Positions 31,329 through 39,677 of a stretch of DNA of 64,000 nt are shown piece after piece. Made by a program: the position numbers and the translations under genes. The stretch's first letter is position 1, and every line of letters begins with the position of its first letter. Under the pieces are notes generated by a model. That model searched no databases. It was not told the origin of the DNA and worked only from the letters and a program-made list of their open reading frames with translations. This stretch comes from AC-32 sp963755635. GTDB lineage: Bacteria; Actinomycetota; Thermoleophilia; Gaiellales; Gaiellaceae. Where the stretch lies: assembly GCA_963755635.1 (NCBI GenBank), contig CAVWKS010000028.1:1-64000 (forward strand). Direction: 5' to 3'.

Positions 31329-32948
31329 GGGTGGCCGGCGTCGTCCGGAGCGCTTTCGGCAACCCGGATCTGCGGCGCGTCGAGCTCGCGTTCGCGGCCT
31401 TCAACGCGGCCGAGTGGGGCGTCTGGATCGCGATGCTCGTCTACGCGTACGGGCGCGGCGGCGCGACCGAGGCGGGCATCGTCGCCGCCGTCCAGCTCGT
31501 CCCGGCGGCCGTCTTCGCGCCGGTCGCGGCGGGCTTCGCCGATCGCTACCCGCCCGCGCGAGTCCTCAGGCTCGCCTACGTGGTGCAGGCCGCCGCGCTC
31601 GGAGCAACCGCGGCTGCCCTGCTTGCCGGAGCACCTGCGCCGCTCTCGTACGCGCTGGCCGCCTGCGCCGCCTGCGCCGTCACACTCACGCGGCCCGCCC
31701 AGGCCGCGCTCGTGCCGGCCCTCGCGCGCACACCGGAGGAGCTGACGGCCGCCAACGTCGTCTCGGGCTGGATCGAGAGCCTCAGCCTGGTCGTCGCGCC
31801 GGCCGCGGCGGGCGTGCTGCTGGACGTCGGCTCACCGGGCCTCGTCTTCGCGGTGATGGCGGGCGTGTCGGTGATCGGCGGGCTCGTGGTCGCGCCGGTC
31901 GAGGGCCCGCCGCCCGCCGCGGCGAAGGACGACAAGGCGCCGCTGCGGGCGCTGCAGCTCGTGCGGGAGGAGCCCGAGGCCCGGCTCCTGCTCGGCCTCC
32001 TCGCCGCCGAGTCGGTCGCGATCGGCGCGCTCGACGTGGTTTACGTTGTCCTCGCGGTCTCCCTGCTCGGCCTCGGCGGCTCGGGCGCCGGCTACCTGAA
32101 CGCGGCCTTCGGCGCAGGCGGGGTGCTCGGGATCGCGGCGACCGCGGCGCTCGTCGGCCGGCCGCCACCTGGTGCCGCCGCTCGCGGCCGGCGCGCTCGT
32201 CTGGGGCGGGGCGTTCCTCGTCCTCGGCGCCAGCCCGCAGACGGCGACAGCGTTCGCGCTGCTTGCCGTCGCGGGGGCCGGGCGGCTCGTGGTCGACGTG
32301 GCCGGACGGACGCTGCTGCAGCGGATCTCGCCCGTCGACTTGCTCGCCCGCACCTTCGGGCTGCTCGAAGGCCTGAGCATGGCCGCGCTCGCGGTTGGAT
32401 CGCTGCTGACGCCGCTGCTCGTGGCGCTCGCCGGCGGGCGCGCGGCGGTGATCGGCGTCGGCGCCGTGCTGCCGGCCGCGCTCCTGCTCGGAGGCTCGCG
32501 GCTGCTCGCGATCGACCGGCGCGCGACCGTCCCGGTGGTCGAGCTGTCGCTGCTGCGCTCGCTGCCCTTGTTCGCTCCGCTCGGCCCGCCGGAGCTGGAG
32601 TCGCTGGCGCGGGAGCTCGTCGCGGTCGAAGCCCCCGCCGGGGAGGCGATCGTGCGCGAGGGCGAGCCGGGCGAGCTCTTCTACGCCGTCGCGGACGGTG
32701 AGCTCGAGGTCACTGCCGGCGGCCGCGCGCTGCGGCTGTTGCGGCGCGGCGACTCGTTCGGCGAGATCGCGCTCCTGCGCAGCGTGCCGCGCACCGCGAC
32801 CGTGCGGGCGTCGACTCCCGTGCGCCTCTACGCGCTCGCCCGCGGGCCGTTTCTCGCCGCCGTGGCCGCGCATCCGATCGCCGGCGGCGAGGCGGAGCGC
32901 ATGGTCGGCGAGCGCCTGGCCGCCGGGCAGGCGACAATCGCCCCGTGA
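31325..32948 (+). CDS. MFS transporter with C-terminal cyclic-nucleotide-binding domain (one frame break)
   Basis: About 541 residues when joined. Twelve hydrophobic segments with the MFS motif GFADRYPPARVLRLAYV after helix 2, and RPAQAALVPALARTPEELTA as in the MFS_3 exporter type. A CNBD follows the last helix: LRSLPLFAPLGPPELESLA, GEPGELFYAVADGELEVTAG and cassette SFGEIALLRSVPRTATVRA, which has the canonical R-T/S-A-T arginine. The frame changes near 32165 (GVLGIAATAALVGR continues as RHLVPPLAAGALVWGG). It overlaps both neighbours by four bases and probably exports the product of the upstream decarboxylase. Confidence 0.87.
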
Positions 32949-33910
32949 TCGACCCGCTCGAGCGGTGGCGCGAACACGGCGAGAAGCCCGACTACGCAGG
33001 CCTGCTCACGTTCGGGACGCTGCCGTACACGCAGGACCCGGCGGAGCTGGAAGGCGTCGACGTCGCGATCGTCGGCGCGCCGACCGACGATCTCGTCTCC
33101 GACCGGCCTGGTGCCCGGTTCGGCCCGCGCGCGATCCGCGCGGCGAGCTGCCCGCCCGGCCCGCACCTGGAGGCGAAGGTCGACGCGATGGCCGAGCTCC
33201 GGATGGTCGACTACGGCGACGCGCCGGTGCTGCCGGCGGACCCGGTCCGAACGCACGAGGCGATCGAGCGCACCGTCGGCGAGGTCGTCGCGGCGGGCGC
33301 GATCCCGGTCGTGCTCGGCGGCGACCACTCGATCGCCGAGCCGGACATCCGCGCCTGCGCCGGCGGCCGCGCGCCGATCGGGCTCGTCCATTTCGACACG
33401 CACACGGACACCGGGACGGAGGTCTTCGGCGTCGAGGTCTCACACGGTACGCCGATGTACCGGCTTGTCGAGGCCGGCGTGGTCGACCCGCGCCGCTACG
33501 TGCAGATCGGCCTGCGCGGCTACTGGCCCGGAGAGAAGGAGTTCCGCTGGCAGGAAGAACGCGGGATCACGAGCTTCTTCATGCACGACGTCCGGCGGCT
33601 CGGGATCGAGGAGGTCGTCGGCGGCGCGCTCGATGTCGTCGGCGCCGGGCCGGTCTTCCTGAGCGTCGACGTGGACGTGCTCGATCCGGCCTACGCGCCC
33701 GGCACCGGCACGCCCGAGCCCGGCGGGATGGAGAGCGCCGACCTGCTCTGGGCCTGCCGCGAGATCGCCTCGCGGGTCGAGCTCGTCGGCGCCGACGTGG
33801 TCGAGGTGATCCCGACCGCGCCCGGCTCGAGCGACATCACGGCCCTCGTCGCCGACCGGATCGTGCGCGAGATCCTCACGGGCCTGGCGCTTGCGCGGCG
33901 AGGCCGCTAG
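32945..33910 (+). CDS. Ureohydrolase (agmatinase/arginase family)
   Basis: A 321-residue binuclear manganese hydrolase. The metal motifs are VVLGGDHSIAEPDI, VHFDTHTDTG and LSVDVDVLDPAYAPGTGTPEPGG-type SVDVDVLDPAYAPGTGTPEP; all expected histidine and aspartate ligands are present, with FDTHTD replacing the usual FDAHxD. GTG at 32945 overlaps the MFS stop. It cleaves a guanidino group, releasing urea; agmatine, guanidinobutyrate or formiminoglutamate are possible substrates. Coupling to a decarboxylase and transporter suggests amine or guanidine handling. Confidence 0.9.
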   Translation: MIDPLERWREHGEKPDYAGLLTFGTLPYTQDPAELEGVDVAIVGAPTDDLVSDRPGARFGPRAIRAASCPPGPHLEAKVDAMAELRMVDYGDAPVLPADPVRTHEAIERTVGEVVAAGAIPVVLGGDHSIAEPDIRACAGGRAPIGLVHFDTHTDTGTEVFGVEVSHGTPMYRLVEAGVVDPRRYVQIGLRGYWPGEKEFRWQEERGITSFFMHDVRRLGIEEVVGGALDVVGAGPVFLSVDVDVLDPAYAPGTGTPEPGGMESADLLWACREIASRVELVGADVVEVIPTAPGSSDITALVADRIVREILTGLALARRGR

Positions 33911-34898
33911 GGCCCTCGCGCGGGCCCGGGCCGAAGAAGAGCCGGTAGAAGAGCGCCGCGACCACCAGCATCGCGAACCACGCCGCGGACGCCTTCGGCT
34001 GGAGCACGTTCGGGATCAGCCAGTGCGACCAGCCGCGCTTGGCGACCTGCTCGATCCAGAGGTCCTCCGCCTGGTTCGTCAAGCCGTAGACGAGCATCAA
34101 GGCGAGGTAGAAGCCTGTGACGGCCCGGAGCGCCCGGCTGCGGATTCCTCCCAGGAGCCGTGACAGGAGCAAGGCCGAGACCGCCAGTAGGAACCCGTCC
34201 ATCCCGTGGTGGTGCCCGTGGTGGACCGCGGCGTGCGCGTAGCCCCCGCCTGGCTCGATCTTGATCACGCCGGTCTGGAAGAACCAGCCGAGAAACGGGA
34301 CGCCGTCGAGAAAGAAGCCGAGCTCCGCCGCGATATACGGGATCGCGAAGAAGAGGGAAAGCAGGCCGACCGCCAGCCGGCCGCGGTCGCCGGCGCGGCT
34401 CGTCGCGGCGTCGACCCGTCTGCCGCTGCGCGTCGCCCACACGCAGAGGCCTACGGCCAGCAGGACACCGACCACCTGCGGCACGTTCGCCCATTTCGGA
34501 TCGAGGTCGCCCTGCGTCTGGACACCCGGAATCGCGACCGTCGCGCAGAGAACGAATGCAACGACCGCGAGGACACGGGCGCCGAAGTTGCCGAGCCGGT
34601 CGGCGGCGATCGCCAGCGTCGCCGGCGCGACGACGGCCGCTGAGAAGCTGACAAATACGAAGGCGCGCCCGGCCCCGCCGACGAAGCCGTCGTGAGACGT
34701 CTTCCAGACCTGCGTCGGCGGCAGCCGCCAGTAGGTGATGAAGACGGCGACCGTGGTGAGTCCGAACAGGAGCCAGACGAGCCAGACTTCCCAGAGGGGC
34801 TTCTTCAGCAGGCGTTCATGATCGCACTCAGCGGAAGAGGTCGCGCTCCGGCGGCATGACCATGTCCCGGGCCGTGCCTTCGCCCGCCGCATCGACAC
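33876..34898 (-). CDS. Polytopic membrane protein with a histidine-rich loop, end of the F420 operon
   Basis: Up to 340 residues, about eight membrane helices (such as VWLVWLLFGLTTVAVFITYW, LGNFGARVLAVVAFVLCATV and AAWFAMLVVAALFYRLFF). A loop reads YAHAAVHHGHHHGMDGF, eight potential metal-binding histidines. The true start is unclear: the only upstream ATG (34898) overlaps cofE by about 70 bases, while no ATG or GTG follows until well inside helix 1; a CTG or TTG near 34815 is possible. No family recognised. It is convergent with the ureohydrolase and overlaps it by 35 bases. Confidence 0.65.
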   Translation of the reverse strand: MSMRRAKARPGTWSCRRSATSSAECDHERLLKKPLWEVWLVWLLFGLTTVAVFITYWRLPPTQVWKTSHDGFVGGAGRAFVFVSFSAAVVAPATLAIAADRLGNFGARVLAVVAFVLCATVAIPGVQTQGDLDPKWANVPQVVGVLLAVGLCVWATRSGRRVDAATSRAGDRGRLAVGLLSLFFAIPYIAAELGFFLDGVPFLGWFFQTGVIKIEPGGGYAHAAVHHGHHHGMDGFLLAVSALLLSRLLGGIRSRALRAVTGFYLALMLVYGLTNQAEDLWIEQVAKRGWSHWLIPNVLQPKASAAWFAMLVVAALFYRLFFGPGPREGPSGLAAQAPGP

Positions 34899-35550
34899 CT
34901 CGGATGACCGCCGCGGGGATGCCGCGCGTCTTGCCGAGGACGAGCTCGGCGGCGGACGCGAGCTCGTCGGCGAGCGCGATCACCGTCGCGTGGAGCTCGT
35001 AGCCGGCCGGGTCGCGCTCTCCCTTGAGGTCGAGGAGCGGCCGGACTCCGGCCAGGCCGATCGCGACGTCGGTCGTGCCCTGGCGCCACGGGCGGCCGAA
35101 CGAGTCGCTGACGATCACGCCGACCTCGGCGCCGGTCAGCTCCCGTAGCCGCTCGCGCAGCCGCGCGGCCGAGGCGTCGGGGTCCTCGGGCAAGAGGACG
35201 ACGGTGTCCTGCTCCGGTGCGTTCGACGAGTCGACGCCGGCCGAGGCGCAGACGAAGCCGTGCCTGGTCTCGGAGATCACGAGCGGCGGGCGCGTGCGGA
35301 CGAGCCGCCTGGACTCGCGCAGGATCACCTCGAGGCGCCGCGCGTCCTCGCCTGCAGCGAGCTCCCGGGCCTCCGCCGACGGCTCGATCTCCGCGAGCCG
35401 GACGACGCGGCCCTCCGCTTTCGAGACGGCTTTCTGCGCGACCACGAGCACGTCGCCGTCCCGGAGCTCGGCCCGCTCGGCGATCAGCGCGGCGAGGTCG
35501 TCGCCCTCCCGGATCTCCGGCAGGCCCTCGACGGGACGGATCTCGATCAC
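34828..35550 (-). CDS. cofE: Coenzyme F420-0:L-glutamate ligase (stand-alone CofE / FbiB N-domain)
   Basis: A 240-residue enzyme that adds glutamates to F420-0 using GTP. Family blocks are IREGDDLAALIAERAELRDG, VVAQKAVSKAEGRVV and the metal/phosphate region GVIVSDSFGRPWRQGTTDVA. Mycobacterial FbiB carries an extra nitroreductase-like domain of about 200 residues; here the protein stops after the ligase domain, so dehydro-F420-0 reduction must be done elsewhere. GTG at 35550 overlaps the npdG stop. Part of the coupled cofC-cofD-npdG-cofE operon. Confidence 0.93.
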   Translation of the reverse strand: MIEIRPVEGLPEIREGDDLAALIAERAELRDGDVLVVAQKAVSKAEGRVVRLAEIEPSAEARELAAGEDARRLEVILRESRRLVRTRPPLVISETRHGFVCASAGVDSSNAPEQDTVVLLPEDPDASAARLRERLRELTGAEVGVIVSDSFGRPWRQGTTDVAIGLAGVRPLLDLKGERDPAGYELHATVIALADELASAAELVLGKTRGIPAAVIRGVDAAGEGTARDMVMPPERDLFR

Positions 35551-36167
35551 GGCAGGCCGGTCAGCCGGATCCCGGCGGTGACGCCGAGCTCGCGGTTCAC
35601 GTTCAGGATCGCCGCCGTCATCGCCTCGAGCGCGCGCGAGTTGGCGAGCGGGCCGACGTCGACCGCGCGGCCGCCGACGAGCCGCTCCGCGAGCCCGAGC
35701 GCGAGCCGCTTCGCTGCCGGCTCGTCGCCGCAGACGAGCGCGTCCTCGTCCGGCGGCTCGTCCGCAGCGAGGTGCGCGGCCGAGAGCGACTGCAGTCCCG
35801 AGGCGACCGGCGCGCGCAGGATCTGCGCGACCTCCTCGGCGAGCGAGCGCTCCCCGCGGGCGGGCAGGACGCCGGCGTCCGTGAAGACGAGGTCGCTCGC
35901 GACGCAGAGCACCGGCGTCTCGCCGATCGCATCGGCCAGCTCGCGGGCGGTGTCGAGCACGCCGTTCGACTTCGTCGCGAGCACCACGAGGTCGGCGCCT
36001 CGGACGACGTCCTCGTTCGCGCCGCCCTCGACGCCGAGCTCGATCGCGCGCTCCTTGCCGCGCTGGGCGTCGCGTGAGCCGACGTAGACCTCCTCGCCGA
36101 GCGCCTTGAGCCGCTTCGCGAGCGCGCGGCCGAACGCGCCGGTGCCGCCGACGATCGCGATCTTCAT
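35547..36167 (-). CDS. npdG: NADPH-dependent F420 reductase
   Basis: A 206-residue Rossmann protein starting MKIAIVGGTGAFGRALAKRL, with VYVGSRDAQRGKERA for NADP phosphate recognition and VVLATKSNGVLDT, as in archaeal and actinobacterial F420:NADP oxidoreductases (Fno). It exchanges hydride between NADPH and F420, supplying F420H2. It sits between cofD and cofE with four-base overlaps on both sides, which strongly supports the F420 role over other NADP reductases of the same fold. Confidence 0.93.
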   Translation of the reverse strand: MKIAIVGGTGAFGRALAKRLKALGEEVYVGSRDAQRGKERAIELGVEGGANEDVVRGADLVVLATKSNGVLDTARELADAIGETPVLCVASDLVFTDAGVLPARGERSLAEEVAQILRAPVASGLQSLSAAHLAADEPPDEDALVCGDEPAAKRLALGLAERLVGGRAVDVGPLANSRALEAMTAAILNVNRELGVTAGIRLTGLP

Positions 36168-37077
36168 ACCGGCACGGCGAGGACGGCCTCGGCGAGCCGG
36201 CGGCGCGCGTCCGCATCGCTCATCAGCGTGCGCGTCACGATCGCCGGAACGCCTGCGTCCTCGTCCGCGTCCGCCTCGTCCACCACGAGCGCGTCGATCA
36301 ACCCCTTGTAACAGTCTGTTACTTGGGCCGGAGACGTTCCGCCCTTCAGCCGCGCCAGCATCCGGTCGGCGGGGCCGCGGACCGCTCGGCCGGCGATCAG
36401 CGGGCTGACGGCGACGGCGGGGACACGGCGGTTCTCGAGGGCGGCGCGGATCTCCGCCACGGCGAGGATCGGGCCGATGCTGACGAACGGGTTGCTCGGC
36501 GCGATCGCGATCAGGTCGGCCGCGTTCAGTGCCTCGAGCACACCGGGCGCCGCACGCGCGTCGTCGGCGCCCTCGAAGCGGACGCCGTCGACCTCGTCAC
36601 GGTGCTGCCGCCGGACGAACCACTCCTGGAACGAGAACTCGCCCGCCGGCGTTGCGACCCAGGTGCGCAGGCGGTCGTCGGTCGCCGGCAGCACCGCGCG
36701 CCTCGACTCCGAGCGCCCGCGGAGATCCGGGCGGTCACCGCCGAGAGCGGCTCCCCGCGCCGCAGCGCCTCCGTCCGCGCGAGGTGGAGCCCGAGATCGC
36801 GGTCGCCGAGCTGGAACCACGTCTCGGCCCCGAGCTGCTCGGCCGCTGCGCGTGCGTTCCAGGTCTCCCCGGCGCGTCCCCAGCCGCGCTCGGTGTCGAG
36901 CAGGCCCGCGAGCGTGTAGACGATCGTGTCGAGGTCGGGCGAGACGTGCAGGCCCGCCACCTCGAGGTCGTCGCCGACGTTGCCGACGACCGTGATCGCG
37001 GCCGGCCCGAGCGTCTCGGTCAGCGCCAGCGCGAAGCGGGAGCCGCCGAGGCCGCCCGCCAGGACGGCGACCTTCAC
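36164..37077 (-). CDS. cofD: 2-phospho-L-lactate transferase CofD/FbiA (frame broken)
   Basis: About 304 residues when joined. It starts at GTG 37077 (VKVAVLAGGLGGSRFALAL, the family N-terminus), continues VVGNVGDDLEVAGLHVSPDL, WFQLGDRDLGLHLARTEAL, and ends with FQEWFVRRQHRDEVDGVRFE and IAPSNPFVSIGPILAV, the Fo-binding and phosphotransfer blocks. Frame changes lie near 36714 and 36735 around LGVEARVLPATDD. It transfers the lactyl/enolpyruvyl phosphate moiety to Fo, making (dehydro-)F420-0. It overlaps cofC and npdG by four bases each. Confidence 0.92.
36308..36322. repeat. AT-rich perfect palindrome inside cofD
   Basis: GTAACA-GTC-TGTTAC is an exact inverted repeat with a three-base spacer, in a codon stretch (VTDCYK) using rare A/T-ending codons amid a very GC-rich gene. 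Operator-like; no factor known. Confidence 0.5.
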
Positions 37078-37628
37078 CGCGTCAGGCCGGCGCGAAGCTC
37101 CTCGAACACCGCGCTCGTGTGAGGCCCGAGCCGTCCGTCGAGCCGCTCGAGATCCTCCAGCGTGTCGACGTCGTCGGCGAGATTCGGGATGCGTGCGGTC
37201 GCCGACGGGACCCCCAGCCGCTCGGCCCGCGCACGGAACCGCTCTGCGCTGCCGGGGCCGTAGAGCGGCGCGAACAGGTGCGGCGCGGCGAGCGCGAGCG
37301 CGTTGGTCGTCCCGTCCTCGGCCTCGACGAGCGCGATCCCGCCTTCCGGCAGCGCGCCCAGCAGCGTCAGCAGGTCGCGCGCTTTCGCGCACGGCAGGTC
37401 GGCGTTGACGACGAGCACGGCTCCGTCCTCGGCGCGCCGAAGGGCGGCTTCGACTGCCTCGCCCTGGAGCCCCTCGGCTGCGACGTAGACCTCGTCGGCG
37501 ACCGCGTGGCACGCGTCGAGCACGTCGTCCAGCATCGCCTCCGCGAGCGTCGTCCGGGCCTCGGCGGTAGCCGGCTCCAGCCGCCGCTTTGCGTTTTCGC
37601 CCCGAAAGGGAACGACCACAGTTGGCAT
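37074..37628 (-). CDS. cofC: 2-phospho-L-lactate guanylyltransferase CofC/FbiD
   Basis: A 184-residue GT-A-like nucleotidyltransferase. TVVVPFRGENAKRRLEPATA is the nucleotide-binding start, VLVVNADLPCAKARDLLTLL the metal-binding ADLP motif, and ALVEAEDGTTNALALAAPHL the acceptor region. It makes the GPP-activated lactate or enolpyruvate used by CofD. It is the first gene of the F420 operon; its ATG (37626-37628) shares the CATG with an ATG on the opposite strand, so the divergent PHP gene must have its promoter inside this gene or vice versa. Confidence 0.93.
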   Translation of the reverse strand: MPTVVVPFRGENAKRRLEPATAEARTTLAEAMLDDVLDACHAVADEVYVAAEGLQGEAVEAALRRAEDGAVLVVNADLPCAKARDLLTLLGALPEGGIALVEAEDGTTNALALAAPHLFAPLYGPGSAERFRARAERLGVPSATARIPNLADDVDTLEDLERLDGRLGPHTSAVFEELRAGLTR

Positions 37629-37647
37629 GGCGAGAGACTACCCCGCG

Positions 37648-39303
37648 ATGAACAGGCCACCGCTGGACAATGCCGCGATCGCCGGGCAGCTCGACGCGTT
37701 CGCCTCGCTGCTCGAGCTGGCGGGTGCCGGGCCGTACACGGCGCGGGCGTACCGGCGGGGCGCGGACCTCATCCGGTCGACACCCGCGCCGATCGCCGAG
37801 CTCGTCCGCGCCGGGCGCGTACGCGAGCTGCGCGGGATCGGGCCCGGCATCGAGCGGCGCCTGCGGGAGCTCGTCGAGACCGGCCGGATCGCGGAGCTGG
37901 AGGAGCTCGAGCGCGAGGTCTCGCCGGAGCTGGCCGGCGTCGCTCGCTTCTTCGGGCTCTCGGTCAAGCGGATGCTCGAGATCGGGCGGGCGCTGGACGT
38001 GCGCACGCTGCCGGAGCTGCGCGCGGTCGCTGAGGAGGGGCGCCTGCGCGAGGTGCCGGGGATCGGGCCCGAGACGGAGCGGAAGCTGCTCGCGGCCCTG
38101 GCGCGGGAGCCCGCACGGGTCGCGCCGCGGCCGCTGACCCTGAACCGCAGCCGTCCGCTCGTCGAGTCGATCGCCGAGGCTTTGGGCGGCGTCGCGGCCG
38201 GCGACCCGCGGCGCTGGCGCGACGCGTCCGAGCTGCTGGCCGTCGTCTGCTCGGCTGCACGGCCCGGGCCGGTGCTCGACCGGTTCGAGGCGCTGCCGCA
38301 GATCGTCACCGTCGTCGAGCGCGACTCCCGTCGCGCACTCGGCGTCACGGTCGAGGGAGTTCCCGTCGAGCTGGTGGTCACGGCGCCTGCGCGCTTCGGC
38401 ACGGAGCTCGTCCGCGCGACCGGCTCACCCGAGTGGGTGGCGGGGCTCGAGCCGCTGCCGGACGCAGCCGACGAGGAAGGCGTCTTTCGCGCGCTCGGTA
38501 TCCCGTTCGCACCGCCGGAGCTGCGTGAGGACGGATTCCGTGGCGACCCCGGGCGGCTGCTCGAGCTCGCGGACGTCCTCGGCGACCTGCACTGTCACAC
38601 GGTCTGGTCCGACGGGCGTGCGTCGGCGTACGAGATGGGGCTCGCGGCGCGGGAGCTCGGCTACGACTACCTCGCGATCTGCGATCACACGGTCAGCGTC
38701 GGCGCGGTCACCGGCCTCGACGCGGACGGCGTGCGGCGGCAGGGTGAGGAGATCGCGGAGGCGAACGAGCGGCTCGCCCCGTTCAGGCTGCTGCGCGGGA
38801 GCGAATGCGACATCCGGCGCGACGGCACGCTCGACTTGCCCGAGGACGTGCTCGCCGAGCTCGACTGGGTGCAGGCGAGCGTCCACGGCGGCCAGCGTGG
38901 CTCGCGCGACGAGCTGACTCGGCGTGTGCTCGCGGCGTTGGACTCGCCTTACGTGAGCTGCCTGAGCCACCCGACCGGCCGGCTGATCAACCACCGCCCG
39001 CCGAACGCGGTCGACCTCGAAGTCGTGTTCGCGCGGCTCGCAGAGCAGGGCCGGGCGGTCGAGGTGAACGGGCTGCCGGACCGGCTCGACCTACGCGACG
39101 ACCACGTGCGCCTCGCGCGCGAGGCCGGCGTCGCGGTCGTGGTGAATACCGACGCCCACTCGACCCGCGGCCTCGGGAACATGCAGAACGCGGTGGCCAC
39201 GGCCCGCCGCGGAGGCGCCACGCCGGGCGACATCGTCAACACGCGGCCGCTCGACGAGGTCCTGGCTGGGCGGTTCGGCTCGCCGAAAAATCGCCGCCGC
39301 TAA
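37648..39303 (+). CDS. PolX-like protein: HhH and PHP domains with a degenerate polymerase palm
   Basis: A 551-residue protein with the bacterial PolX layout. Residues 8-150 carry helix-hairpin-helix units (LRGIGPGIERRLRELVETGR, VPGIGPETERKLLAAL). Where PolX has GSxRR...GDIDLL and a third aspartate in VDL, this protein has GDPRRWRDASELLAVV and VPVELVV, so all three catalytic aspartates appear lost. The PHP domain (310-551) keeps LHCHTVWSDG, ICDHT, RGSECD, ASVHGG, LSHPTGR and NTDAHS, so metal-dependent nuclease/phosphatase activity is plausible. ATG at 37648 is preferred; 37627 overlaps the cofC start. Confidence 0.85.
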   Translation: MNRPPLDNAAIAGQLDAFASLLELAGAGPYTARAYRRGADLIRSTPAPIAELVRAGRVRELRGIGPGIERRLRELVETGRIAELEELEREVSPELAGVARFFGLSVKRMLEIGRALDVRTLPELRAVAEEGRLREVPGIGPETERKLLAALAREPARVAPRPLTLNRSRPLVESIAEALGGVAAGDPRRWRDASELLAVVCSAARPGPVLDRFEALPQIVTVVERDSRRALGVTVEGVPVELVVTAPARFGTELVRATGSPEWVAGLEPLPDAADEEGVFRALGIPFAPPELREDGFRGDPGRLLELADVLGDLHCHTVWSDGRASAYEMGLAARELGYDYLAICDHTVSVGAVTGLDADGVRRQGEEIAEANERLAPFRLLRGSECDIRRDGTLDLPEDVLAELDWVQASVHGGQRGSRDELTRRVLAALDSPYVSCLSHPTGRLINHRPPNAVDLEVVFARLAEQGRAVEVNGLPDRLDLRDDHVRLAREAGVAVVVNTDAHSTRGLGNMQNAVATARRGGATPGDIVNTRPLDEVLAGRFGSPKNRRR

Positions 39304-39339
39304 AGGCGTTCCCGGCCTCCTCCCCGCTGCAGATCGTAA

Positions 39340-39353
39340 TGACGAAATCGTCA
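39340..39353. promoter_or_regulatory. Palindrome TGACGA-AA-TCGTCA between convergent genes
   Basis: Perfect inverted repeat in the 98-base interval between the PHP gene stop and the end of the small gene of the heme operon. Too weak and AT-rich for a terminator; purpose unknown. Confidence 0.3.
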
Positions 39354-39401
39354 CGGGTGTGTGACGGGACTGCGCCGAATGTGTGCCGATCAGTTGACGG
39401 A

Positions 39402-39677
39402 CTACGCCGCGCGGCCGGGGCCTCGGGTGGCCCATTCGCGCAGCTCGTACCAGTGCGAGTGGCGCAGGGCCTCGGCGACCTTCGGCTCGGTGTGCGTCGC
39501 GTTGAAGACGTTGTGGTCGAGGTCGGCGCAGATCGCAACCGCGCTGAGCGGCACGTCGACGAGCTCCGCCAGCGCATCGGCGGGCAGCTTCGCCTCGGCG
39601 ACCGTGTAGTGCATGAACTGGAGACCCGGCGCGATCTCCATCAGGTCGGGCCAGTCTGGGCAAGTGCGCGAGCTCAC
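39402..39677 (-). CDS. Small unknown protein coupled to hemH
   Basis: A 91-residue protein that I do not recognise. GTG at 39677 overlaps the hemH stop (GTGA), which is good evidence that it is a real gene of the heme operon. It contains three cysteine/histidine-bearing blocks, LQFMHYTVAEAKLP, AICADLDHNVFNATHTEP and ALRHSHWYELREWATRGPGR, with five histidines, and no signal peptide or membrane helix. A role in iron or porphyrin handling is suggested only by position and histidine content. It is not HemQ or CgoX by length or sequence. Confidence 0.75.
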   Translation of the reverse strand: MSSRTCPDWPDLMEIAPGLQFMHYTVAEAKLPADALAELVDVPLSAVAICADLDHNVFNATHTEPKVAEALRHSHWYELREWATRGPGRAA

